Assembly: GCA_017621115.1 (NCBI GenBank)
Contig: JAGATU010000077.1
Coordinates: 1 to 40,090, forward strand
Direction of reading: 5' to 3'
Length of the DNA: 40,090 nt
DNA from: Lachnospiraceae bacterium
GTDB lineage: Bacteria > Bacillota_A > Clostridia > Lachnospirales > Lachnospiraceae
Made by a program: the position numbers and the translations under genes. How positions within the stretch are numbered: the stretch's first letter is position 1; every line of letters starts with the position of its first letter. The notes below the pieces were generated by a model, which worked only from the letters and a program-made list of their open reading frames with translations, ran no database searches and was not told the origin of the DNA. Positions 22,493 to 30,435 of the stretch are shown piece by piece.

Positions 22493-24907
22493 ATGAAAAA
22501 GTGGAAAGTAGCATTGCTGATGCTGGCAGGAATCTGCCTGGTGAGCGGATGCGGAAAAAAGGAAGCAGGGCCATCTAAGGCCATGCAGAATAAGGACCAT
22601 GTGTATTCCTTTGAATCCTATGCGGATAAAATGGAGGGCCGTGATTTCGGACAGAGTATTGCAACTAAGGACCGGCTTGTTTTCATGGAGTACCGGTATG
22701 AAGAGAGCCCGATGCCGCAGGCAAGAGCGGAAGTAGCGGTTGAGGAACCGGTAGAAGAAGTGGCTACGGAGGAAGCAGTTGCAGAAGAGGCAGTTGTAGT
22801 CGACGACGCAATGATCGAAGCCGACATGTCCGTAGATATGCCGGTAGAAGATTTCTATATGGAAGGCGAAGTTTTAGAAAGTCAGACAAAGACTTTTGTT
22901 ACCTTTGCGCAGTATGATTTTGACATGAATCCGATTGCGGAATTTGAAATAGAGCAGTTGGGCAATTATGGCTTTAACGGCATGGCGGCAGATAACAACG
23001 GCAATATTTACACGTTGCTTTGTGAGTACGGTGTAGTAACCGAGTCGGGAGTATATAAGGATTTATATACTTTGGTAGGGTATTCACAGACGGGAACAGA
23101 ACTGTTTAGTATACCGCTTGGTAAAGATGTGCCGGACGATGAATATTTTTATGTGAATACTATTTTATGTGCAGATGACAAACTGGTTCTCTGGGCTATG
23201 AATAATATTGAAGTGTATTCTTTAACAGGAGAATTGGTAAAGAGTATTGATGTAAGCAGTGCGGATTTAGGGCAGTTATTCCTGCTTCGTGACGGTTCCC
23301 TGGCATCCATTTTGTATGGTGATACCAATATGGATCTTGTAAAAATAAATTTGGAGACCGGTGAAATTTCCGATAAGATTGCGATACCGTACAATGGTTA
23401 CAATTTTGCCCATTATGCGGGAGTTTACTGTGACTTTATACTGGTAGATTCCAATGGTGTTTATACATACAATATCGGGGACGAATCCCATAAAAAGATA
23501 ATGGATTTTGTTGATTCCGATATGGCGTCCAATACCTGCTATTCGATAATGCAGTTGACGGAGGAAAGTTTTTTTGCATGGACCTTTGATGATGCGACAG
23601 GCGAATCCATGTGTGGCGTATTTACCAAGGTAGACCCTGCGACCATTAAGGATAAGGAAGTGCTGACACTCGGTGTTTTATGGATGGATTCCGATGTCAG
23701 AAAAAGAGTTGTAGAGTTTAACAAAGCGAGTGATACCTACCGTATCCGCGTGGAGGAATATAGTCAGTATAATACGGCAGAGGATTATTCAGTTGGTCTT
23801 TCCAGATTAAATACCGATATCGCTTCCGGAAATGCACCGGATATTATGTGTCTGACAGGCGAGATGCCGGTAGAAAGTTATATGAGTAAAGGTTTGTTTG
23901 TGGATTTGAAGACCTTTGTGGAGAATGATCCGGAACTCAATATACAGGACTATTCGCCGGAAGTAATTGAAGCATTTTCACAGGACGGAAAATGGTATCA
24001 GATGGTGCCGAGTTACTTCCTGTATACTGTTTTTGGTAAAGCAGCGGATGTGGGAGAAGAACCGGGCATTACATTTGAAGAATTAAAGGCATTGCGTGAT
24101 AAGAAGGGCGAGGATGTCCAGATATTCTCAGAGCGTACCAAGATGTCGGTTTTAAATGATGCGATTATGATGAACAGCGATGAGTACATTAACTGGGAGA
24201 CCGGTGAATGCTTCTTTAATACACCGGAATTTATCAGTTTGTTAGAGTTTGCCAATGAATTCCCGAGTGAAATTGATTACGAATCATTATATAATGATCC
24301 GACTTATTGGGAAAAACAGGAGACTTTATTCCGCGATGGCAAAGCATTACTGCAGCCGTATACGATTGCCAATTTCACGGATTTCTTATATTGTGAAGAC
24401 GGAACTTTTGGTGAACAGGTTACGGCAGTTGGCTTCCCGGTTAATAAAGGAACCGGCAATGCCTATATGTGCAATTTTGCATTTGCGATAAGTGCTAAGT
24501 CCAAACATCAGGATGTAGCATGGGAGTTCCTTCGTTATTATCTGACAGACGAATTCCAGGATTCGCTCGAATATGGCTGGCCGATTAAATTAAGCAGCCT
24601 CGATAAGCGTGTAAAGAAAGCACAGGAAAGACCGTATTACGAAGATGGAAACGGTAATAAAGTTGAATATGATGACACATACTATATCGGTGGTATGGAA
24701 ATCGTATTGGAGCCGCTTACACAGGCGGATTGTGACCGCGTGCTTAGTTTCTTAAAGAGTGCGGACCATGTCTACAATTACGATAGGAACATTCTCTCCA
24801 TTCTTGAGGAAGAGTGTGCGGCATACTTTGAGGGCCAGAAATCGGTAAAAGAAGTGGCGGATATTATCCAGAGCCGTGTTCATATCTATGTGAACGAGAA
24901 TTTATAA
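22493..24907 (+). CDS. large lipoprotein: propeller-like N-terminal domain fused to an ABC solute-binding domain
   Basis: An 804-residue surface lipoprotein (lipobox LVSGC, Cys20). Residues 79-120 are a Glu/Val/Ala-rich acidic stretch. About 125-385 consists of repeated beta-strand units of the kind GNIYTLL, KLVLWAMNNIEVYSLTGELV, GSLASILYG and FILVDSNGVYTYN, suggesting a beta-propeller. From about 388 an extracellular solute-binding domain follows (RVVEFNKASDTYRI, DIASGNAPDIM, YYIGGMEIVLEPLTQ), ending IIQSRVHIYVNENL. Ordinary sugar-binding proteins are about 400-450 residues. It is the last gene of the operon and should deliver a ligand to the permeases at 17616 and 18478. The ligand is unknown. 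Confidence 0.85.
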   Translation: MKKWKVALLMLAGICLVSGCGKKEAGPSKAMQNKDHVYSFESYADKMEGRDFGQSIATKDRLVFMEYRYEESPMPQARAEVAVEEPVEEVATEEAVAEEAVVVDDAMIEADMSVDMPVEDFYMEGEVLESQTKTFVTFAQYDFDMNPIAEFEIEQLGNYGFNGMAADNNGNIYTLLCEYGVVTESGVYKDLYTLVGYSQTGTELFSIPLGKDVPDDEYFYVNTILCADDKLVLWAMNNIEVYSLTGELVKSIDVSSADLGQLFLLRDGSLASILYGDTNMDLVKINLETGEISDKIAIPYNGYNFAHYAGVYCDFILVDSNGVYTYNIGDESHKKIMDFVDSDMASNTCYSIMQLTEESFFAWTFDDATGESMCGVFTKVDPATIKDKEVLTLGVLWMDSDVRKRVVEFNKASDTYRIRVEEYSQYNTAEDYSVGLSRLNTDIASGNAPDIMCLTGEMPVESYMSKGLFVDLKTFVENDPELNIQDYSPEVIEAFSQDGKWYQMVPSYFLYTVFGKAADVGEEPGITFEELKALRDKKGEDVQIFSERTKMSVLNDAIMMNSDEYINWETGECFFNTPEFISLLEFANEFPSEIDYESLYNDPTYWEKQETLFRDGKALLQPYTIANFTDFLYCEDGTFGEQVTAVGFPVNKGTGNAYMCNFAFAISAKSKHQDVAWEFLRYYLTDEFQDSLEYGWPIKLSSLDKRVKKAQERPYYEDGNGNKVEYDDTYYIGGMEIVLEPLTQADCDRVLSFLKSADHVYNYDRNILSILEEECAAYFEGQKSVKEVADIIQSRVHIYVNENL

Positions 24908-25579
24908 TTGGGATGCAAACCATTCAAAGACAGGCAGGCCGTTTCCTACATTTGTAGGGGACGGCTTTTTGCATGATGTGCATGTCACGGGAGAAGGCTT
25001 CAAATCACATAATCGTTCCGGATGCCATTGGACTCCGAGAATGGGAAGTGCTTCGTGTTCGATTCCTTCGATTACCCCATCATGGGCATGCTGGGTTGCC
25101 CTAAGTCCGCATCCGGGCTTGCAGACAGCCTGATGATGGGCACTGCCGGTAATCAGATGATTTCCATAGAGGGAAAATAAAAGAGAACCCGGAACAATTG
25201 TAGTGGGATGGTAACGGTCTTTGTTATGCCAGGCGTGGGATGATGCTGTTGGGAGAGCCTGTATCAGTGTTCCGCCAAGAGCTACATTGATTATCTGCAT
25301 GCCTTTACAGATACCGAGGATTGGCTTTTTTTGCTCCATAAACCGGTGGAACATAAGCAGTTGGATGACATCCTCGCAGATGCAGATATTGGTACTTCCC
25401 CGATTTTTCCGGTGATAAAAAACAGGGCAGATGTCACCGCCGCCAGGCAAAAGCAATCCGTCAAAGCAAGACGCATTTTCGGGAGATGCGGATAAAACCG
25501 GTTCTATGTCAAATTTTCGAAGAACTTCTTGGTAAAGGGCAGCATCGTGAGTGGCGCAGGAAATAAGAACTTTTTTCAT
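24902..25579 (-). CDS. gamma-glutamyl-gamma-aminobutyrate hydrolase family protein (PuuD-like)
   Basis: A 225-residue class I glutamine amidotransferase-like hydrolase (peptidase C26). The nucleophile is Cys91 in GICKGMQ, and the His-Glu pair is His186 and Glu188 in QWHPER. Other family marks are LLLPGGGDI and GSAHHQAV. Such enzymes cleave gamma-glutamyl amides, as in putrescine breakdown; the true substrate here is not known. The start MKKVLISCA is used; a start 17 codons upstream exists, and neither has a strong ribosome binding site. The 3' end overlaps the solute-binding gene by six bases and contains that operon's terminator within its coding sequence, shaping the last 20 residues. Confidence 0.85.
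   Translation of the reverse strand: MKKVLISCATHDAALYQEVLRKFDIEPVLSASPENASCFDGLLLPGGGDICPVFYHRKNRGSTNICICEDVIQLLMFHRFMEQKKPILGICKGMQIINVALGGTLIQALPTASSHAWHNKDRYHPTTIVPGSLLFSLYGNHLITGSAHHQAVCKPGCGLRATQHAHDGVIEGIEHEALPILGVQWHPERLCDLKPSPVTCTSCKKPSPTNVGNGLPVFEWFASQL
24938..24970 (+). terminator. terminator of the ABC operon, located inside the puuD-like coding region
   Basis: GCCGTTTCCTACA (24938-24950) pairs with the arm ending at 24965 (TGTAGGGGACGGC) in a 12-bp stem with two G-U pairs and a small loop, followed by five T. It lies 30 bases after the + strand stop codon, but on the - strand it codes for roughly residues 205-214 of the PuuD-like protein. Confidence 0.8.
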
Positions 25580-25635
25580 AGTCACCGTGGCTTTTTTATT
25601 AGCATATGGAATAGGACAGAGAATGTGCATTTTAC

Positions 25636-25663
25636 TTGCCAGAATTGTAAAATAGGGTATAAT
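25636..25663 (+). promoter_or_regulatory. sigma-A promoter of the degV-deoB-cdd-pdp-deoC operon
   Basis: TTGCCA (25636-25641), 16 bases, TATAAT (25658-25663). The leader to degV is about 30 bases and contains no visible riboswitch. Confidence 0.65.
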
Positions 25664-25698
25664 TATTCAATAACAGACTGAAAGAAAAAGGTGATACG

Positions 25699-26556
25699 AT
25701 GGTTAAAATTATTGCAGACAGTACATGTGATTTACCAAAAGATATTTTAGAGGAATATGGTGTATCCATTCTTCCTTTGCATATTATTTGTAATGAGGCG
25801 GATTATTTGGACGGTGATACGATTACACCGCAGGAAATTTTTGCATGGGCGGATGAGAATAAGACAACGCCTAAGACATCGGCAGTATCTCCCGGGGAAG
25901 CGGTTGAATTGTTAAAACCGTATGCGGATGCCGGAAGGGATGTGGTTTGTATTGCCATCTCCGATGCTTTTTCAACAACAGGCAATGTGCTTCGTATGAC
26001 AGCAGATGCGATAAACGAAGAAGCAGGAAGGACACAGGTGCATGTGATTAATTCCGCCAATCTTTCTACCGGTATCGGACTTCTTGTATTAGAAGCAGCA
26101 ACCATGGCAAAAGAAGGAATGAAAGCGGAACAAATCGTAGAGAATATAGAAGCGCTTATACCGAAAGTACGTGCCAGTTTTGTAGTAGATACCCTTACCT
26201 ACCTTCACAGGGGAGGCAGATGCAGCGGTCTTGCTGCACTTGCAGGAGGAGCGTTGAAGCTTCATCCGCAGATTGTGGTAAAGGATGGCAAGATGGATGT
26301 TGCCAAGAAATACCGCGGTAACATGAAAAAAGTGCTTTTGGAATATACAAAAGAACTGACGGATGCACTTATGCATGCGGGGAAGAACCGTGTATTTATT
26401 ACACATTCGGGTTGTGACAAAGAAGTAGTAGATTCCATCCGTGAATATATTACCGGACTGGGCATTTTCGAAGAGATTCTTGAGACAACGGCAGGCGGTG
26501 TTATATCCAGTCATTGCGGACCGGGTACGCTCGGTGTATTGTTTATCGAAGAATAA
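25699..26556 (+). CDS. DegV family fatty-acid-binding protein
   Basis: A 285-residue DegV protein. The N-terminus MVKIIADSTCDLPKDIL is the classic start; other landmarks are PKTSAVSPGEAVELL, ISDAFSTTGN and TLTYLHRGGRCSG. DegV-type proteins bind a fatty acid between two domains; in Staphylococcus the FakB members present it to the kinase FakA. No FakA-like gene is in this window. The protein leads an operon for deoxynucleoside breakdown, nine bases before deoB, a link whose reason is unclear. AAAGGTG lies before the ATG. Confidence 0.92.
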   Translation: MVKIIADSTCDLPKDILEEYGVSILPLHIICNEADYLDGDTITPQEIFAWADENKTTPKTSAVSPGEAVELLKPYADAGRDVVCIAISDAFSTTGNVLRMTADAINEEAGRTQVHVINSANLSTGIGLLVLEAATMAKEGMKAEQIVENIEALIPKVRASFVVDTLTYLHRGGRCSGLAALAGGALKLHPQIVVKDGKMDVAKKYRGNMKKVLLEYTKELTDALMHAGKNRVFITHSGCDKEVVDSIREYITGLGIFEEILETTAGGVISSHCGPGTLGVLFIEE

Positions 26557-26565
26557 GGAGTTTTT

Positions 26566-27744
26566 ATGGGAAGAAGAGTATTTCTGATTGTACTTGACAG
26601 TTACGGAATCGGGGAAGCACCCGATGCAGATAAATTTGGTGATGTGGGATGTAATACCCTGCGTTCCATTACCGGTTCGCCGGAATACAATACCCCGCTT
26701 ATGAAAAAGATGGGCCTGTTTAATATTGACGGTGTGGATTGTATGGAAGGTGTGGACAGTACCATTGGTGCGTATGCGAGACTGACGGAGCAGTCTGCCG
26801 GCAAAGATACTACGATTGGCCATTGGGAGATTGCGGGAATTGTTTCTAAGAATCCGTTGCCGACTTATCCAAACGGATTCCCACAGGAAGTTATTGACAG
26901 ATTCAGTGAATTAACCGGCAGAGGAGTTCTCTGTAACTTACCGTATTCCGGAACGGATGTTATCCGCGATTACGGCAAGCGGCATATGGAAACGGGTGAT
27001 TTGATTGTATACACTTCAGCGGACAGTGTGTTCCAAATCGCAGCACATGAAGATATTGTGCCGGTAGAAGAATTGTACCGCTATTGTGAGATTGCAAGGC
27101 AGATGCTTGTGGGCGAACATGGTGTGGGAAGAGTTATTGCCAGACCGTTTATCGGAGAAGATGGTAATTTCACCAGAACGGCGAGAAGACATGATTTTTC
27201 GTTGGTGCCGCCAAGCGATACGATGATGGATGTGCTTATCGCAAACGGATATGCGACATATGGTGTTGGTAAGATTTATGATATTTTTGCAGGAAAAGGC
27301 ATTCAAAATACCGTACGTATTGAGAATAATGTGGACGGTATGAATAAGGCGATGGCATATCAGAAAGAGGACTTTACAGGTCTTTGTTTTGTGAATCTGG
27401 TGGATTTTGATATGCATTACGGCCACCGCAACGATATTGACGGCTATGCCAAAGCGGCGACGGTTTTTGATGAACAGCTTCATGATTTTGTGGCGAACAT
27501 GAGGGATGAGGATATCCTGATGATTACTGCAGACCATGGCTGCGATCCCGGCTTTAGGGGCACGGATCACTCCAGAGAGTATGTACCGTTTATGGCATAC
27601 GGCAAGGATATCAAAGAGAATGTGAATCTTGGTACGAGGGATTCGTTTGCGGATATTGCAGCAACAATCCAGGACATTTTCGGAATTCAGCCGGCTACGG
27701 CGGGTAAGAGTTTTAAAGAGGAAATTTTACATGAAAGAGCTTAA
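26566..27744 (+). CDS. deoB: phosphopentomutase
   Basis: A 392-residue DeoB of the alkaline phosphatase superfamily. The N-terminal metal site is VLDSYGIGEAPDA, the phosphothreonine nucleophile lies in the GKDTTIGHWE segment, and the C-terminal metal ligands are in TADHGCDPGF and GTDHSREYVP. It converts deoxyribose 1-phosphate and ribose 1-phosphate to the 5-phosphates, linking nucleoside phosphorylase (encoded at 28197) to DeoC (29541). Length is standard. The end overlaps the cdd start by 14 bases. Confidence 0.97.
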   Translation: MGRRVFLIVLDSYGIGEAPDADKFGDVGCNTLRSITGSPEYNTPLMKKMGLFNIDGVDCMEGVDSTIGAYARLTEQSAGKDTTIGHWEIAGIVSKNPLPTYPNGFPQEVIDRFSELTGRGVLCNLPYSGTDVIRDYGKRHMETGDLIVYTSADSVFQIAAHEDIVPVEELYRYCEIARQMLVGEHGVGRVIARPFIGEDGNFTRTARRHDFSLVPPSDTMMDVLIANGYATYGVGKIYDIFAGKGIQNTVRIENNVDGMNKAMAYQKEDFTGLCFVNLVDFDMHYGHRNDIDGYAKAATVFDEQLHDFVANMRDEDILMITADHGCDPGFRGTDHSREYVPFMAYGKDIKENVNLGTRDSFADIAATIQDIFGIQPATAGKSFKEEILHERA

Positions 27745-28183
27745 TAAATCAGACGGCACTATATACGAAGAAGCCGTTTCGTTAATGAAAAAAGCGCAGA
27801 AAGTGCGGGAGAATGCCTATACTCCGTATTCCCATTTTGCAGTGGGGGCAGCCTTGCTTGGGACAGACGGGGTGGTTTATACCGGTTGTAATGTGGAAAA
27901 TGCGGCATACTCACCGGGAAACTGCGCTGAGAGAACAGCGATTTTCAAAGCAGTTTCAGAAGGATGTAAGAGTTTTGACGCAATTGCCGTCATTGGTGCA
28001 AAAGAAGGGGAAGTTCCGACAGCAGGCAGTGCGGTTTGCAGTCCCTGCGGCGTGTGCCGCCAGGTGCTTCGCGAATTTTGCGATGAAAAGACATTCCGCG
28101 TATATTTGACAGACGGTGCCAAACTCTTTTGCTACACATTAGAGGAATTGCTACCGCTTTCCTTCGGACCGGAGAATTTATAA
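27731..28183 (+). CDS. cdd: cytidine deaminase
   Basis: A 150-residue cytidine deaminase of the tetrameric type. The zinc site is Cys-Ala-Glu in NCAERTAIF together with PCGVCRQVL, giving three cysteine ligands and the catalytic Glu. YTPYSHFAVGAALL and GCNVENAAYSP bind the nucleoside. It turns cytidine and deoxycytidine into uridine and deoxyuridine, substrates of the next enzyme. ATG 27731 lies inside the end of deoB, so translation is probably coupled; the frame extends further upstream inside deoB but with no suitable start. Confidence 0.96.
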   Translation: MKELNKSDGTIYEEAVSLMKKAQKVRENAYTPYSHFAVGAALLGTDGVVYTGCNVENAAYSPGNCAERTAIFKAVSEGCKSFDAIAVIGAKEGEVPTAGSAVCSPCGVCRQVLREFCDEKTFRVYLTDGAKLFCYTLEELLPLSFGPENL

Positions 28184-28196
28184 GGGGGATTTCGTT

Positions 28197-29519
28197 ATGA
28201 GAATGTATGATATCATCCAGAAAAAGAGAGACGGCAATGAACTGACAAAAGAAGAAATTGCCTTCCTGATTCAGGGCTATGTGGACGGAAGTATTCCGGA
28301 TTACCAGATGGCGGCTTTTCTTATGGCGGTTTACTATAAGGGAATGACCGAGAATGAGACTCATTTTATGACTATGGAAGTAGCGCATAGCGGCGATATG
28401 GTGGATTTATCCGCAATTGAAGGCGTTAAAGTGGATAAACATTCGACCGGCGGTGTGGGAGATAAGACTACACTTATTGTGGCGCCGATTGCAGCGGCAT
28501 GCGGTGTCAAAGTGGCAAAGATGAGCGGAAGAGGACTCGGACATACGGGCGGAACCGTTGACAAACTTGAATCCATTCCGGGATATCAGACTACTTTAAG
28601 CCGTGATGAGTTTTTCAGAGTAGTAAATGAAACGGGACTTAGTGTTATCGGCCAGTCCGGTAATCTGGCTCCTGCAGATAAAAAAATGTATGCACTTCGC
28701 GATGTGACCGCGACGGTTGATAGTATTCCGCTTATTGCAGTCTCTATCATGAGCAAGAAACTGGCGGCAGGCAGTGACTGCATTTTACTCGATGTAAAAA
28801 CCGGAAGCGGCGCTTTTATGAAGACGCTTGAGGATTCGATTGCGCTTGCGGCTGAGATGGTTAATATCGGCGAAAACGCAGGCCGCAGAACCATGGCGTT
28901 GATTACCGATATGGATACACCGCTTGGTGAGGCAATCGGTAACAGCCTCGAGGTAAAAGAAGCAGTTGCGACACTCAGAGGTAATGGCCCTGCAGATTTA
29001 ACAGAGGTTTGTCTGCATCTGTCGGCCAATATGATGGTTTTGGCAGGCCTTGGCAGTGCAGACGAGTGCATGAATAAGGCTAAGAAAGCGATTGAAGACG
29101 GTTCGGCTTTGCAGAAACTTATTGATATGGTGGAAGCACAGGGCGGTAATGGTGATGTCATCCGCGACACGGCGCTTTTTGAAGAAGCAAAGTGTTCCTA
29201 TGAAGTAATTGCAAAAGAAGACGGCGTAATTGCGGCAATGGATACCGAAAAATGCGGTATTGCATCCGTAATGCTTGGCGCAGGACGTGAAACAAAAGAT
29301 TCACCGGTTGATTTATCGGCAGGTATCCTTCTTCATAAAAAGACAGGTGATGCGGTTAAAAAAGGTGATGTACTGGCAACCATGTATGCGGCAAAAGAGG
29401 AACTTTTTGCATCGGCAGAAGCCAAGTACCGCAGCGCGATTACAATTGCTACAGAACCGGTTACGCGTGCATCATTGATTTTTGCAAAGGTATCCAGGGA
29501 CGGCGTGGAAAGATATTAA
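28197..29519 (+). CDS. pdp: pyrimidine-nucleoside phosphorylase
   Basis: A 440-residue nucleoside phosphorylase of the thymidine/pyrimidine family. The signature SGRGLGHTGGTVDKLE is present, along with the phosphate-binding KHSTGGVGDKTTL and the C-terminal domain ending SLIFAKVSRDGVERY. It splits uridine, deoxyuridine and thymidine with phosphate into base and pentose 1-phosphate. The operon context (deoB, cdd, deoC) fits. The choice of Pdp (broad pyrimidine) over DeoA (thymidine) follows length and the Firmicutes context and is less certain than the family itself. AAGGGGG lies before the ATG. Confidence 0.93.
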   Translation: MRMYDIIQKKRDGNELTKEEIAFLIQGYVDGSIPDYQMAAFLMAVYYKGMTENETHFMTMEVAHSGDMVDLSAIEGVKVDKHSTGGVGDKTTLIVAPIAAACGVKVAKMSGRGLGHTGGTVDKLESIPGYQTTLSRDEFFRVVNETGLSVIGQSGNLAPADKKMYALRDVTATVDSIPLIAVSIMSKKLAAGSDCILLDVKTGSGAFMKTLEDSIALAAEMVNIGENAGRRTMALITDMDTPLGEAIGNSLEVKEAVATLRGNGPADLTEVCLHLSANMMVLAGLGSADECMNKAKKAIEDGSALQKLIDMVEAQGGNGDVIRDTALFEEAKCSYEVIAKEDGVIAAMDTEKCGIASVMLGAGRETKDSPVDLSAGILLHKKTGDAVKKGDVLATMYAAKEELFASAEAKYRSAITIATEPVTRASLIFAKVSRDGVERY

Positions 29520-29540
29520 TACAGAAAAGAGGACATCATT

Positions 29541-30185
29541 ATGACAGCAGAAAAAATAGCATCCCATATTGACCATACATTATTAAAGGCATTTTGTTCA
29601 TGGGAAGAGATTCAGGCGCTTTGTGACGAAGCGGTGAAATACAACACGGCAAGTGTTTGTATTCCATCCTGCTTTATTAAGCCTGTAAAAGAAAAATACA
29701 GTGACAAAATCGTACTTTGTACCGTAGTCGGATTCCCACTTGGTTACTGTAATACCGAAGCCAAAGTGGCCGAGACGAAGAAAGCCCTGGAAGACGGCGC
29801 AGATGAAATCGATATGGTAATCAATATTACCGATGTGAAAAACGGTGATTATCAGAAAGTAGAAGATGAAATTGCACTGTTAAAAGAAGTGTGCGGTGAT
29901 AAAGTGCTTAAAGTTATCATCGAGACCTGTTATCTGACCGAAGAAGAGAAGATTGCAATGTGCAAAGCCGTTACTAATGCAAAGGCTGATTATATCAAGA
30001 CCTCTACAGGATTTGGAACAGCAGGCGCAACCCTTGAAGATGTGCTTTTAATGAAAGCCAATATCGGTCCTGATGTTAAAATCAAGGCAGCCGGCGGCAT
30101 CCGTACCAAAGAAGCCATGGAGCAGTACCTGGAAGCAGGATGCGACAGAATCGGCTGTAGTTCGACGGCGGTGTTGTTTGGTTAA
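29541..30185 (+). CDS. deoC: deoxyribose-phosphate aldolase
   Basis: A 214-residue class I aldolase. The Schiff-base lysine is Lys153 in DYIKTSTGFG; other active-site parts are EIDMVINI, LKVIIETCYLT and KAAGGIRTKEAM. It cleaves 2-deoxyribose 5-phosphate to glyceraldehyde 3-phosphate and acetaldehyde, the last step of deoxynucleoside use started by cdd, pdp and deoB. AGAGGA precedes the ATG. No clear terminator is visible in the 40 bases before the tRNA promoter. Confidence 0.97.
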   Translation: MTAEKIASHIDHTLLKAFCSWEEIQALCDEAVKYNTASVCIPSCFIKPVKEKYSDKIVLCTVVGFPLGYCNTEAKVAETKKALEDGADEIDMVINITDVKNGDYQKVEDEIALLKEVCGDKVLKVIIETCYLTEEEKIAMCKAVTNAKADYIKTSTGFGTAGATLEDVLLMKANIGPDVKIKAAGGIRTKEAMEQYLEAGCDRIGCSSTAVLFG

Positions 30186-30226
30186 AAATTGTTCGGAATT
30201 TAATTCTAAATTATTAAAAAATCCTC

Positions 30227-30255
30227 TTGACATGCTCATTTTTTATGTGTAATAT
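30227..30255 (+). promoter_or_regulatory. sigma-A promoter of tRNA-Arg(ACG)
   Basis: TTGACA (30227-30232), exactly 17 bases, TAATAT (30250-30255). The transcript would start about 24 bases before the tRNA. Confidence 0.8.
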
Positions 30256-30285
30256 ATGACTGTTGTCGCAAGACAAAACAAATAT

Positions 30286-30359
30286 GTGCGCTTAGCTCAG
30301 CTGGATAGAGCGTTTGGCTACGGACCAAAAGGTCGGGAGTTCGAATCTTCTAGCGCACG
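30286..30359 (+). tRNA. tRNA-Arg (anticodon ACG)
   Basis: A complete cloverleaf: acceptor GTGCGCT/AGCGCAC, D-arm GCTC/GAGC, anticodon stem TTTGG/CCAAA with loop CTACGGA (anticodon ACG, read as ICG), and T-arm GGGAG/CTTCT around TTCGAAT. The discriminator is G and CCA is not encoded. It is a single-gene unit with its own promoter and terminator. Confidence 0.96.
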
Positions 30360-30364
30360 TAATG

Positions 30365-30395
30365 CCCCGAAAGTGTGATGCTTTCGGGGTTTTTT
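30365..30395 (+). terminator. intrinsic terminator after tRNA-Arg(ACG)
   Basis: CCCCGAAAG (30365-30373) pairs perfectly with CTTTCGGGG (30381-30389), then six T. Confidence 0.92.
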
Positions 30396-30435
30396 GTAAC
30401 AAAAAAATGTATTACAAGTGGGCATTGTAGGCATA

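Noticed and set aside
26089..26823. A 244-codon open frame on the - strand opposite degV and deoB
   Set aside because: It is antisense to two strongly conserved genes, its product has no recognisable motif and is rich in His, Cys and Phe as expected from a shadow frame, and no ribosome binding site fits.
27016..27570. A 184-codon open frame on the - strand opposite deoB
   Set aside because: It is a shadow of the conserved phosphopentomutase frame with no family features.
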